Shown: positions 32,052 through 41,689, counted from the first letter of the stretch. The stretch: DNA of 64,000 nucleotides from Anaerolineae bacterium (GCA_028285185.1 JANQQD010000310.1:1-64000), one strand, 5' to 3'. Translations and numbers: made by a program. Notes: generated by a model not told the origin, from the letters alone.

Positions 32052-34667
32052 CTATCGCCCTCCCGCCAAGTCGCCCAATGCCCGTGCGAGCGAGGTCTTC
32101 AAACGTCCGCGCGCCTCTTTGACCGCGTCGTCTGCCTCTTTCTGCTTATCCGCCTGCTTGCGCATTTCATCGGCCACCAGTTTGGCATCTGCCTTCAAGT
32201 GCTGCTCGATGATTGAGAAGCGAGCGATCGCGTCCTCGCCCGGGCGTCCAAGGCTGCGTGCGATTTGCTCAGCAAAGCGCTCGAGAAAGGCCTTGCGTTC
32301 GACCTCGAGGTGACGGCGCCACTCGCCGAATACTTCTAGCAGGACGCCATCCACGGCGTTGGACGCCCCCTGTTCAATCGTCGCGATCTTGTCTAGCTTC
32401 ATGTCTCGGCGCGTGAGCACAATAGTCTTAAAGGCAAGCCAAATGTTCAGCGCGAGTAGGAGCAACAGTAACGACGTCAACAGCCAGTTCGTGGTGACTA
32501 GTACGGTCACTGAGAATGCGAGAAAGGCCCACGCTTGGGCCAGGGCGGACATTTCGCCGAGCATTTGGCGGCCTGTGGCGGCGCGCTGCTCATTGTCCGT
32601 TTCGGTGCAATCGGCGATCTTGTCCCGCAGCCGGGTGTATTCCACCTCCGCGAGCCAGCGCAAGCGGTTGCGCTGCTCCGCTGCCGTTTCCCAAGTCGTA
32701 TCCGTCATGTCGAGGCCAGACGGATCTTTGGGCAATAGCCAGCCCCAAAGGTTTTGCCAGGCTGGCGAGACACGGATCAGCGGATTGCCGCTTTGAACTG
32801 ATGCAATGATCGCGTCGCGAACAATTCTTTGGTCTTGTCCCGACGCGATTTCGCCCAACACGCTATTGTCAAGCGTGTCGAGTACTTTCTCAAGGACTCC
32901 ACCTTTTCGGTTCTCTTGATCATCTTGCGCCCCGTTCTCATTCCCCGGAATATGCCACGCCGCGTAGTGCGAAGGACATCCGGGATCGTCTGAGCGCACA
33001 ACTTCTTCGCGTGCAACGTAGCGATTGAACCCGTCGCTCAGTGCAGCTCCCGTGAAGCCGGCCAACGCAACGATACCGACGCCGACAGCGAGGATGCGCG
33101 TGAATTTTCGAGACTGCCCTTTGATCTGCTTCGGGTTCCAAGCGGTCGGCACACGTTGTTCGCCCGGCCACTTCATTCGTTCCTCGAGCCTGCGCCGAAC
33201 CTCCACCGGATGTCCGACAAGCGGCTTGAAGCTGGTGTGTACAGCATCGATTTCCGGCAGTCGGGGATTAGCGCTGGCATCGCCAAGCTCGGACTTCACG
33301 ATATCGGTGTAGCGAGGGCGCAGCCGGCGTAGCCAGTATAGGCGGAGGAGATGGGCTTGCCCGGCGGTCAGACCATCGAGAACGGCGAGAGTGCGCTGCA
33401 CGATCTCGGATCGCGCCCCATCGGCGAGGCGCAAAATGACCGATGGATCAGTCCTTTTCTCGCGAGCATCGGTGAAAGCCCGCGTCTCTTCATGGATAAG
33501 GTCCGTCTGTGCTACCGCCAACCTCGACAGGAGCGCCGGCGCCGTGTTGCGTAGTTTTAGACGGGCCTCCGCATGGGTTGTCAGAAGCTGAACGAAGCGC
33601 TCGGTTTCTTGGTCGGCTTGGGCAACGAGCTGCTGAATTGTGCGGGTTGGGTCGGCTGGGCGGACGTTGGCAAGGCTGTCGCTTTGTCCTTGAACGAGCG
33701 CCTTGTAGGCTTGGATCGGGTCGCCCTTGGGCGACGTGCTGGCTTCGGGCGTGACCGGCCGGAGGGTTGTTGCCCGATCAAGGTCATAACGAATCTGCGC
33801 AGTCTCTGCAGCCGACGCACGGCTGAGACGCACGGTGAGGGGTGCAGGCGGATCAACCCGCTGCCAGGCAACGCCTCCTGGCGCGCCGGGAGCGAGCACA
33901 GGCGCGAGGTCCGGGTGCAATGCGGCAGGGTCCGCTCCTCGTCCCGTCGCGACAACGGTCACGGTCTTGTCTGGTGCGTCGAGCCATTCGGTGACCAATT
34001 CCACAAGCTTCCGGCGAAGAGCTTTTGAAGGGTCACTCAGGGTGCCTTTTTCTGGTTTTGAGGGCCGTGTCTCGACCCAGCACCAAGGGGCGTCGAGCGT
34101 CAACGCGAGATGCGCTCCGGCCTCAGTCACAGGCGAACGTACAGAGCTCCGCCGGATTGCGCTGGCCTTCAAGGGCATCGGGGCTTCAGGCAATAGCTCG
34201 GCTGGCCAAGTCGGATGACGATCACCATCCCCGGATGTTGAGAGGTCAACCCACGAGATCGTTTGCGAATCGAAACCCTGGATGCCGTTCTGAAGGGCGC
34301 GGAGATGCGGACCAACAGTCCTGCCTGGCTCACAATGGGCGAGCAGGACAACTGGAGAGCGGCTCAAGGCTTTGGCCAGAAGGCTGTCTTCTGCGGGTCG
34401 CCTCGACGCGTCGCGAACTACCAAGACAAATACCGCGGGGGGAGGAGCGTCCTTTGACGTAGTCTCGATATCACTTCGGCCGGCGGCGCCGGAAAACGGG
34501 TTGACCGAGATCCCGTGTGACACGACTTGGCTGGATGATCCTAAACGGATCAAATCGAGTGCGCGTCCCGGGTCCTCACAGGTCAGCGCCAGCGCTCGCA
34601 AGAGTTCGGTTTTCGGCACCTCACCGAGAGAGCAGCCGAGTGCACCAACCTGGATCCAGTTCACCAT
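32052..34667 (-). CDS. Unrecognised membrane protein G of unknown cluster (871 aa)
   Basis: Not recognised. Residues 1-500 are soluble; 78-115 (VFVLVVRDASRR, SPVVLLAHCEPG) look like strands of an alpha/beta domain, and 340-460 are helical. Hydrophobic helices lie at about 524-544 (ILAVGVGIVALAGFTGAAL) and 712-750, the latter long enough for a hairpin of two. The segment between them (545-711) holds Cys564 and Cys687, which could pair if it is periplasmic. From 751 on comes a highly charged coiled coil (EEFAEQ-like, LKADAKLVADEMRKQADKQK). The start has GGAGGGGAGCGGA upstream. It probably anchors the complex in the inner membrane. Confidence 0.6.
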   Translation of the reverse strand: MVNWIQVGALGCSLGEVPKTELLRALALTCEDPGRALDLIRLGSSSQVVSHGISVNPFSGAAGRSDIETTSKDAPPPAVFVLVVRDASRRPAEDSLLAKALSRSPVVLLAHCEPGRTVGPHLRALQNGIQGFDSQTISWVDLSTSGDGDRHPTWPAELLPEAPMPLKASAIRRSSVRSPVTEAGAHLALTLDAPWCWVETRPSKPEKGTLSDPSKALRRKLVELVTEWLDAPDKTVTVVATGRGADPAALHPDLAPVLAPGAPGGVAWQRVDPPAPLTVRLSRASAAETAQIRYDLDRATTLRPVTPEASTSPKGDPIQAYKALVQGQSDSLANVRPADPTRTIQQLVAQADQETERFVQLLTTHAEARLKLRNTAPALLSRLAVAQTDLIHEETRAFTDAREKRTDPSVILRLADGARSEIVQRTLAVLDGLTAGQAHLLRLYWLRRLRPRYTDIVKSELGDASANPRLPEIDAVHTSFKPLVGHPVEVRRRLEERMKWPGEQRVPTAWNPKQIKGQSRKFTRILAVGVGIVALAGFTGAALSDGFNRYVAREEVVRSDDPGCPSHYAAWHIPGNENGAQDDQENRKGGVLEKVLDTLDNSVLGEIASGQDQRIVRDAIIASVQSGNPLIRVSPAWQNLWGWLLPKDPSGLDMTDTTWETAAEQRNRLRWLAEVEYTRLRDKIADCTETDNEQRAATGRQMLGEMSALAQAWAFLAFSVTVLVTTNWLLTSLLLLLLALNIWLAFKTIVLTRRDMKLDKIATIEQGASNAVDGVLLEVFGEWRRHLEVERKAFLERFAEQIARSLGRPGEDAIARFSIIEQHLKADAKLVADEMRKQADKQKEADDAVKEARGRLKTSLARALGDLAGGR

Positions 34668-34684
34668 TCCGCTCCCCTCCGTTC

Positions 34685-36727
34685 TCAGCCCGCCTTAGCC
34701 GCGCGAGCAAGCTGAATGGCCGCGATCAGGCGCAGTGCTGTAGTGTGCAGCCTCGTCTCCGCTTTGCCTTCGTCTGGGGGCAGACCTGGACGTCTAGTGA
34801 AGGGGTCCAGGGCCTCAACGGCTCGTTCGAGATCATCCTCTTGAGCAGCAAGGGTCTTATCGATCTCGCGTCGGCTCAATCCGTCCAGCGCTGAGTCAAT
34901 CTCACCTGATAGCCGATCGACGATGGTGCGAAGCGCCTTGATCTCTGGCAGCGGTGAGCCAGGACGCACGGCACCTTCCCCAGCACCGAGCAGCGCAGCA
35001 AGCCTTGGGTAAGCCCGCCTGACATCTGACACGTCAAGAACATGGCGCATTACATCCGTCAGAGTGAGGTTGCGCGACGGTCGGTTCACGTCCGCTTTAA
35101 AGAAGATCTCCAGCGTGTCGAGATCCGAATAGGCCGAGTGCAGCCACTCTGAATTCGGATCGTGAGCGTTCCAATCGGCTTGCAGTGCCTCGGCAAGACT
35201 TGCAAGAGGGGGCGTAAACTCCCGCGCAATCCACCGGGCGATAGCTGATCGGGAGAGACCCGCGACGATAAGGGATTGTTCGGGCGCCGAGACCTTGTGT
35301 GCCTCGTCTGGCGGCGATTCCCAGAAAAAGCCGACAAGACGCTCGAAGATTGTCTCTCCAGAAAGGGAGGCGCCCTCAAGATCCGCAATCATTCCGCTGG
35401 CATCATTGCGCGGGTGAAGCAGCGGGAGCAGCTCGATCCCGCCGCGCGCCCGGACAACAGGTCCCGTGAAGTCGTCGCTCCAGAGCGCCTCGATTGCAGC
35501 GAGCAACGGTGCCGAAAGCGCCAAAGGCGGACCGATCCCGTTCAGCACGGCCTGCATCGAAGGTGCAAGCCAAACTCCGAATAAGTCCGCAGTGGTCAGT
35601 TCGCGCCCGGGCGCCTGGTTAAAGCTGCTCTCGGCCAGGCGATTCGCTGTTTCGGAGTTCAACCAGCGTAGTGCCCTGCTGTGGACGTCGGTGTCTATTG
35701 GCGTAGGTGCCCCGACCTCGGCATCTCGGGAAATTGGCGTCAGTCCCTGGAGTGTCGCTTCGAAGAGAACAGTTCGCGGGCTTGCGGAAGCAAGCTCTGC
35801 ACCGAGATCCGCCTTGGCGTCGGTCATTGGCGAGACCGATGTGAACAACGCTGTTTTGTCTAGGCCAAAGAATGCCACGAGATCCCTAGGGAGGAGATCC
35901 AGAGAGAGCTCGATCTCATACTGCTGGGCAGCTTCGGGCGTTGAGAACTCGGTGGGCGGCAGAGCGGCCGGCATTTCGGAGACGCGACGAATCCGGATCT
36001 CCGTCGCGTCCATCTTAATGACGGGCTCTTGCGGGCTAGTGTCGGGTGCGCGCCGCATCTCGTCTCGTGCCAACACGACCACCGCCACGCAGTCACCCAG
36101 TGCGAGATCGCTATCGGGAGTGCGCTTCTCATCCGTCACCGTCACGGAGTAGCGCTTGCCCGACCTGCGCCCCGCAGATAACCGGACTTCCCTCGTGCCA
36201 GATCTCCGCTTGGCAATCTCGAAGGGCCAGACTGCGATGGCTTCGTCAGCAAGACGAGCCATGCGCGTCATCCCGAGCAACGTGCAACCTTCTTGCGCCG
36301 CCTGCGCGTCCGGCGATGAGGTCACTTTGAGGCAGGTAGCAGAGTGCTCTGGCACGTATAGCACTACGGCTGCGCTCTGCGCGTCACGCGGTGGGCGAGA
36401 CTGACGCAATACGAACCGCGCCACCTGCCGCCCGTACTGGCGAAAATCCACGATGACATCTCTTTGCGCCTGTAGTGCGGTGGGCAGTCGACCCGTCAGC
36501 CAGATGCTCTTGCTAGATTTCTCGCCGGCTGCGGGGGGGGGCTCCGGCCAAGCAACGGCTACTGAGAGCGTCACCTCTCCCGCGCCAGAGGCCGAGCGAG
36601 CAGACAGCGACGCCAAGACTCGCCTGTCCGAACTGCCTGTGGGCTCAGGCCCTTCAGGCTTTTCCGGCGAGTGTTCCGTGACCAGAACCAGGTCGCCTGT
36701 CTCTTGCGTCCAAAAAAGAGTTGTCAT
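34685..36727 (-). CDS. Unrecognised protein H, first gene of unknown operon (680 aa)
   Basis: Not recognised. The first half is beta-rich (TLFWTQETGDLVLVTEH; DVIVDFRQYGRQVARFVLRQ; GDCVAVVVLARDEMRR) and the second half helical, with a C-terminal predicted coiled coil (LSGEIDSALDGLSRREIDKT). A G8 run lies in the gene near 36533-36540 and would be prone to slippage. No membrane helix is seen. It opens the operon read toward 25913 and is divergent from the 395-aa gene, with 90 bases between the starts. Confidence 0.6.
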   Translation of the reverse strand: MTTLFWTQETGDLVLVTEHSPEKPEGPEPTGSSDRRVLASLSARSASGAGEVTLSVAVAWPEPPPAAGEKSSKSIWLTGRLPTALQAQRDVIVDFRQYGRQVARFVLRQSRPPRDAQSAAVVLYVPEHSATCLKVTSSPDAQAAQEGCTLLGMTRMARLADEAIAVWPFEIAKRRSGTREVRLSAGRRSGKRYSVTVTDEKRTPDSDLALGDCVAVVVLARDEMRRAPDTSPQEPVIKMDATEIRIRRVSEMPAALPPTEFSTPEAAQQYEIELSLDLLPRDLVAFFGLDKTALFTSVSPMTDAKADLGAELASASPRTVLFEATLQGLTPISRDAEVGAPTPIDTDVHSRALRWLNSETANRLAESSFNQAPGRELTTADLFGVWLAPSMQAVLNGIGPPLALSAPLLAAIEALWSDDFTGPVVRARGGIELLPLLHPRNDASGMIADLEGASLSGETIFERLVGFFWESPPDEAHKVSAPEQSLIVAGLSRSAIARWIAREFTPPLASLAEALQADWNAHDPNSEWLHSAYSDLDTLEIFFKADVNRPSRNLTLTDVMRHVLDVSDVRRAYPRLAALLGAGEGAVRPGSPLPEIKALRTIVDRLSGEIDSALDGLSRREIDKTLAAQEDDLERAVEALDPFTRRPGLPPDEGKAETRLHTTALRLIAAIQLARAAKAG

Positions 36728-36817
36728 CGAGCGACTGTGAAGTTTGATTAACTAACGGGATCATTGCAAAAACTTTCCCTGCCAGAAACAACAAACTCAC
36801 TTCTTTCGTGAGGGCCT
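36728..36817. promoter_or_regulatory. Divergent promoter region of the unknown cluster
   Basis: 90 AT-rich bases between the starts of protein H (minus) and protein I (plus). It must hold promoters for both; no clear operator repeat is seen. GAGG at the right end is the ribosome binding site of protein I. Confidence 0.5.
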
Positions 36818-38005
36818 ATGGATATCGCTCTTGTTCCGTGCACGCAGACCAGGGAAAGCGTGCTCCGCGGCTTGGGTCTGCATCTACTAGGCCTGACGCA
36901 CAGTGAGTCGATCGACGTCGATCTCGGTGGAGAGGGTTGGGCAGGCCGCGGGACGGTCGACCTGCATGGCCCTCTGCGCGATGCGGCCCTTCTAGCAGCA
37001 TATGACCGCTTGCATAGCCTGACCGAGACACCTCACTCCGAGCACTTTGTTCAACGGCCGATGCATCCTGATCGTTTGGACCGGCTCTACGATCCACCTG
37101 AGAAGCAATCCGAGTACCGAAATGGCTTGTCAGAGGATATGGCGCTTTCAGGTCAAGTGCGCGTTGCAGGGCTTGCAATGTCGGAAGGACCGCCAAGAAG
37201 CGGTCGTGGCTTGCGCCCGTTGATGATCAAGGGGAACGTTCACCTTACCGAACTCGACATAAGCCTGCCTTCGGCATTCTCGCGTGCTCACGACCTCGCT
37301 GCGGCGAGCGACGTGACCCAAGCGCGGCAGGCCGCAGCACGAGAATTACTTGGCCGAGATGCGATCGTTATCTGGATTGGAACCGATCATCCCGCTGACC
37401 ACGCGAACGCGGCCTCTCTAGATTCTTTGCTAGACATCATGACCACGGAGGCCGGGTTGGCCGGTCGTGCCGCGCAGGATAATGGCGCAGACTGGTTAGC
37501 GAATACGGTAGTGCGATTGAAGAGAATAGTCATTTCAGTTGGCGGCGTCGGACAGACGGTGGCTGGGACGAAGAGACCGCTGGCAGAATACGATGCTGAT
37601 ACCCTATTCCAAGTCGGGGCACTTCCCCTGCTTAGGCGTCATGCGTCGATTATTAGGGGATGTGCGCGTCTCGCAGGGAACATTCGCCTCGTCTCCGGGC
37701 ACGACCGGGAAGTTCCGCTGATCTGTGTGCCGATGGATCTTGCGGGAGACATTCCTTCGGTCGGATGTGTCAACCGGGACCCGCTAGACCCGGCGCTGGA
37801 AAGGCTCAGGTCGCGGGATTTCTATATCCAGCGCGGGCGTCCGCTCCCCGAGACCAGGCGCGCCATTGTGGACGCCGTACGCCCCGCTTGGCGCCCCTTC
37901 AACGTTGTAGGTCCGCTGCTCGCTGCCAGCGGCGATTTCGCCATGTTCACGGCCATGGAACTCTGTGAAACTGACTGGTCGAGTTTCGAGGATGCGCGTC
38001 TCTGA
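36818..38005 (+). CDS. Unrecognised protein I of unknown cluster (395 aa)
   Basis: Not recognised. A soluble alpha/beta protein with strands such as DAIVIWIGTDHP (about 181-192), RIVISVGGVGQTVAG and EVPLICVPMDLAGD. It has no signal peptide and no P-loop. Conserved-looking His and Asp clusters (THSESIDVDLGGEGW; GTDHPADHANA) could be functional, but no family is evident. The ATG follows GAGGGCCT. It is transcribed away from the main operon and ends seven bases from the convergent stop of the 915-aa membrane protein, so it is framed by the cluster on both sides. Confidence 0.6.
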   Translation: MDIALVPCTQTRESVLRGLGLHLLGLTHSESIDVDLGGEGWAGRGTVDLHGPLRDAALLAAYDRLHSLTETPHSEHFVQRPMHPDRLDRLYDPPEKQSEYRNGLSEDMALSGQVRVAGLAMSEGPPRSGRGLRPLMIKGNVHLTELDISLPSAFSRAHDLAAASDVTQARQAAARELLGRDAIVIWIGTDHPADHANAASLDSLLDIMTTEAGLAGRAAQDNGADWLANTVVRLKRIVISVGGVGQTVAGTKRPLAEYDADTLFQVGALPLLRRHASIIRGCARLAGNIRLVSGHDREVPLICVPMDLAGDIPSVGCVNRDPLDPALERLRSRDFYIQRGRPLPETRRAIVDAVRPAWRPFNVVGPLLAASGDFAMFTAMELCETDWSSFEDARL

Positions 38006-38012
38006 CATTGCA

Positions 38013-40760
38013 TCACGCAGGCTCACCTTCTAGGTCTTCAGGGTTTGCCTTGACGCCGTGTCTTTCATCTGCCGCTAGGTACTGCAGATACACCTGTGCC
38101 GCTGGTCGGAGTTCGTATATGTCTTCGGTCGTCTTGCGCACTAAATTGCCTAGCAAAGCAAGTATTCGCCGGGCGCGGGCCCGGCGTGGCGATCCAGTAA
38201 TCCGCGAAATGTTGATGGTAACCGGGTAATCCGCACTGCCCGTGAGCTTGAAGTGCTGGACGATAGTGCTGAAGATCGTTGGATCTTCTCGCGAAATCCC
38301 ACTCAAAGCGCTTTCAATCACCTGCTCGTCGAATCGAACGCCTTCATGAGCCTCGACGCCGATTAAGGTACTTCGACGGAGGATTACAACGCAGATCGCC
38401 ATAAGCACGATCATGATGTCAATCATTACCGCGATGGCAAAGGCATAGAACTCGTATATGTAGGTGATACCACCGGACCATGATGTCTCTCGCTCCACAG
38501 ACGAGCTTTCCGCTTCGTTTATGCCCAAGACCCACATGAACGGGCTGGCCAGCCACGCTATTACATCTGTCGCTACACCCGACAAGTCGGAGAGAGCGTT
38601 GCCCATGTCTCGCTGCAACATAAGGATCATCCGTTGCCAAGACCTGCGCACTGTCGCACGCCCGTCCAAGTTCGAGATCGCTTGGCTGAGGTCAGCTAAA
38701 GTGCCTGTATACGTACCAGAGAGCATTTCCCTCGCCCCGACGGGACGCGTAACACGCAGTTCACTGAGAGCCAACTCTGCGTTTCGGCGTAGCGTCAAAA
38801 CAGGTTCTGGGTCGGCAAGCTCAGGGTTATCCAATTCGACCTCGGCGACCCTTATCCGAGCGATATGCAGCCTCCCGATGGCTTGGTATGTTGTGGAAGA
38901 TGGAGCGAAACGTTGACAAATAAGGCCTCGAATTGGCTCCGGGTTTTCCAGGTCGACATTGGCCGCCTCTTGCAGGTTTCGAAGAACACTGTCGAGTTCT
39001 TGGCATGCAAGTCGAGCGATAAGAAGACAATCGCCAGCTTGGGGTGGCTCGACACTTTGCAATGGCGGATCAGGTGGCCTATCCATATTGCTGCACGTCA
39101 ACGCGCCGAGAGAGCCACTGAGGCGACTCTCCACGACACTTAGAAGTGCTTCGTCCACAGCAACCGCAAACGTTTCAATCCCTTCGAGACCCGCTCCAGA
39201 AAGGCCTGCCATCGCATCGTCACCAAATTCCGGGACGGTGGCAGCGTAGTTCTCAAGCCTCGTCATTTCGGCAAGCAAAGCTTCCGTGAGTGCGCGCCGT
39301 CCTTGATCAGTTCGACGTATGTTGTCATCTCGCAGCATCTGCTGCGCTCTCTCAATGTCTGACCTACGCGTGGCTATTGTTGCCTCCGCTTCCCGTCGAT
39401 CACGAAGGTATCCAATCGCTTGTCTTCTAAGTTGGTCGAAATAGGACACACCACGCCCTGGGATCGAAGTGGCGCGTGAGCAATTCGGTGGACCGCCTTC
39501 CAAGGCATCTACGATCCCGAAAAGGGTGGCTTGAAGGTTCGGATATGTGATCTTATCGAGCTGATCAGCAGTCAGTCCAGAAAGGCTCTCGACTGTTGTT
39601 GAATCATCCTCAATAAATGTAATGAGCGCATCGCGGATTAAGCGGGCTTGTTCGCGGTCATTTTCGTCCTCCAGTCGTAGTGCGAAACTAGTAAGTCCAG
39701 CTTCTTCACGTTCAAGAATTGTCCTGAGAATTCCGGCGATCGCGGCAACCTCAAGCCTGGCCACTGAAGTCCGAAAGGCCTCGCGCGTGCACAAACCGCC
39801 ACCACTATCTAAGTCTTCTGGATCCTCCGGGTTTGCATCGAAAAAATCGAAGACTAGGCCGTGCTCCCAATTTGTCTGACCATTCACAATCGCAAGACGC
39901 TTTTCAGTCAGCAAAAGTGACCTTTCCGCTGCACGAATCTCTGTTTGCCAGCGGCCTATATTTTCTTGAATTGCATTGCGCTCCTCGTCTGGCAACGCGT
40001 CCCCGTCTTCTGTGTCGAGCACTCTACGCAACCGTTGGCGAGTATTGAAAAGCGGCCCGCCCAATTGTGCGACGAGGTTCAGGCTGGCTTCTTGGGCGCC
40101 CGCTCCAAGTTCTCCCGAAGCTGGCGACCAACTGGCGCTACGTGCTTCGATCTCTCGAAGAATCGCTTGTTGGATTCTTGCTCGCCCAACCTCGAAGAGC
40201 TCCGGTACATCGTTCAGAGTGGTTCGCGCGATCTCTTCATCCGTCTCCAGCGTATGATGGAAGGTCGCATATGAGAAAGCTATCGAAAACGCGAGAAAAG
40301 GAGCAAGTAGCACACCGACTACGACTACGCCGACCACCTGTAGTCCTCTAACGGACACCGCCGTAGCTATGCGGCGCCAACGCGGTAAACTAAGCGGCAC
40401 GTGCGACGCCGTAAAAAGGCGTACCAACTGCCCGCCGAAGAACAGCGAAAGCACGACTGCTATGATCTGGATCCCGAGTGTCGTACCGGCTGCAATCACT
40501 CCCCGCGTGATTGGATCGAACAAGCCAGCGCGATCCAAGGCCTGATTGGACCCGGCGATTAGTAACTCATAGAGCGCTAACGCTGTTGTTGCGAACGACA
40601 CGAACGTGAGAGTCAAGATCGCATAGAATAACCAGGTGGCGAGGCTTTGGCGATCAAAGACCCGCATGAGCCGTTCGCGCATCGGACGGCCACGCCGGAT
40701 AACCTCTGCGTTTTCGTCGGACTGGAGGTCAATCCAGGCGGAAAATCGAGATCTAGCCAC
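38013..40760 (-). CDS. Unrecognised four-helix membrane protein J with large exported domain (915 aa)
   Basis: Not recognised. Hydrophobic helices lie at about 41-68 (WLFYAILTLTFVSFATTALA), 88-113, 138-165 and 770-794 (FAIAVMIDIMIVLMAICVVI). Positive residues before the first (RRGRPMRERLMR) and after the last (ILRR, SPRRARARR) put both ends in the cytoplasm, so the roughly 600 residues between helices 3 and 4 would be periplasmic. That domain is largely helical and holds six Cys, with almost none elsewhere. The cytoplasmic tail of about 119 residues looks like a small alpha/beta or winged-helix domain. The frame is open to TTG 40781, but GTG at 40760 has GAGG just upstream. It is probably the membrane core of the cluster. 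Confidence 0.6.
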   Translation of the reverse strand: MARSRFSAWIDLQSDENAEVIRRGRPMRERLMRVFDRQSLATWLFYAILTLTFVSFATTALALYELLIAGSNQALDRAGLFDPITRGVIAAGTTLGIQIIAVVLSLFFGGQLVRLFTASHVPLSLPRWRRIATAVSVRGLQVVGVVVVGVLLAPFLAFSIAFSYATFHHTLETDEEIARTTLNDVPELFEVGRARIQQAILREIEARSASWSPASGELGAGAQEASLNLVAQLGGPLFNTRQRLRRVLDTEDGDALPDEERNAIQENIGRWQTEIRAAERSLLLTEKRLAIVNGQTNWEHGLVFDFFDANPEDPEDLDSGGGLCTREAFRTSVARLEVAAIAGILRTILEREEAGLTSFALRLEDENDREQARLIRDALITFIEDDSTTVESLSGLTADQLDKITYPNLQATLFGIVDALEGGPPNCSRATSIPGRGVSYFDQLRRQAIGYLRDRREAEATIATRRSDIERAQQMLRDDNIRRTDQGRRALTEALLAEMTRLENYAATVPEFGDDAMAGLSGAGLEGIETFAVAVDEALLSVVESRLSGSLGALTCSNMDRPPDPPLQSVEPPQAGDCLLIARLACQELDSVLRNLQEAANVDLENPEPIRGLICQRFAPSSTTYQAIGRLHIARIRVAEVELDNPELADPEPVLTLRRNAELALSELRVTRPVGAREMLSGTYTGTLADLSQAISNLDGRATVRRSWQRMILMLQRDMGNALSDLSGVATDVIAWLASPFMWVLGINEAESSSVERETSWSGGITYIYEFYAFAIAVMIDIMIVLMAICVVILRRSTLIGVEAHEGVRFDEQVIESALSGISREDPTIFSTIVQHFKLTGSADYPVTINISRITGSPRRARARRILALLGNLVRKTTEDIYELRPAAQVYLQYLAADERHGVKANPEDLEGEPA

Positions 40761-40941
40761 TATTGCCTCTGTACTGTTCAATCAAGCGAATGGCATTTTT
40801 TGTAGAATGACTTGGCAGGGGTTGTGCAAACACTGGCACCCTCGTCTTTCATCATCTAGCGCAGGCTAGGCATCTGGGGTCCAGACTGCTGTCCTTCTCG
40901 CCGCTAGGCAACAAAATTTCATCTTGAAGGATCGGGTACCC

Positions 40942-41082
40942 ATGGGAAAGGCTACCATCGTCGGCGTCGATCTCGCAAAGGACGTGCTCCAAGTTCAAGG
41001 CGCTGCTGCGGACCGACTGACGCTGTTCCAGCAGAGGCTGTCGCGACTGCGGCTCGCGCGGTTCGGTGCCAGTCGCAATTGA
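40942..41082 (+). pseudogene. IS110-family transposase N-terminal remnant
   Basis: 46 codons from ATG 40942: MGKATIVGVDLAKDVLQVQG, the usual IS110 DEDD-transposase start with the first catalytic Asp, followed by LFQQRLSRLRLARF and a premature stop. The remaining 300 or so codons are gone. It marks the right side of the unknown cluster. Confidence 0.75.
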
Positions 41083-41125
41083 ACCAGATGACTGCTGGAG
41101 CCATCAGCTGGATCAATAATTTCAA

Positions 41126-41480
41126 TTACTTAAACGCCAGAGAACGTTCGATCCCGGTCCCGTCCCCTCCGCCACCGGCTTTTTTGCGAGGCGAAACGCC
41201 AGCGATACAGTGAACGGAGCAGTGTCGGGTCGGGCAGGGCTGTCGGTCTCCAGCGATGGTTTTCGTTCCGACACCCCGGCGCCGGCAGGTGAACGGGGCA
41301 TCGATGGCGCGGAGGTCAGGATCGAGGGCGGCCCCGGGAAGACCGATCGTCTCGGCGAGCGCACACCGATCCAGCGCGATGGCGATCAGTCCCGGCCGCA
41401 CCTCCCCGGAGGCAGCGGCCGTGGCGATGGCCGAGACACCCTGTCGACGGATTGCATCGACCAGGAAGGACCGCAGCCTC
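41126..41480 (-). pseudogene. Possible recombinase C-terminal remnant
   Basis: The minus frame reads ERLRSFLVDAIRRQGVSAIA, then EVRPGLIAIALDRCALAE, APFTCRRRGVGTKTIAGDRQ, after which the likely continuation lies in another frame (SLAFRLAKK). The words resemble the C-terminal part of recombinase-type proteins in this bacterial group, with RRGVETKIIxGD as the usual form. No start or catalytic domain is present. Low certainty. The remaining bases from 41481 to 41689 show nothing else. Confidence 0.3.
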
Positions 41481-41689
41481 TCGCCGACACCTCTTCAAAC
41501 AGAACCGAACCGCCGCCCTCTCTCAATGGCGCCGTCTTTGGGCGGGTGAGAGGATGGCGCCCCTGTCCAGACAGAGACTGGCCCGAACTCGTCCGACTGC
41601 ACCCTCGTAGCTATTGCAGAAATGGGGTCGATACACCAACGACATCGGGAAGTCCGCCGACATCATCATTGCGGTCGTCAAAGCCAATC

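Noticed and set aside
25913-40781. Identification of the unknown cluster as Zorya, BREX or a type VI-like system
   Set aside because: No MotA/MotB or OmpA domain, no PglZ, no BrxC-type ATPase and no sheath, tube or ClpV motif could be found.
8200-41000. CRISPR array or phage-structural operon in the accessory region
   Set aside because: No regularly spaced direct repeats; the only phage-like piece is the broken C1q-like tail at 25297.
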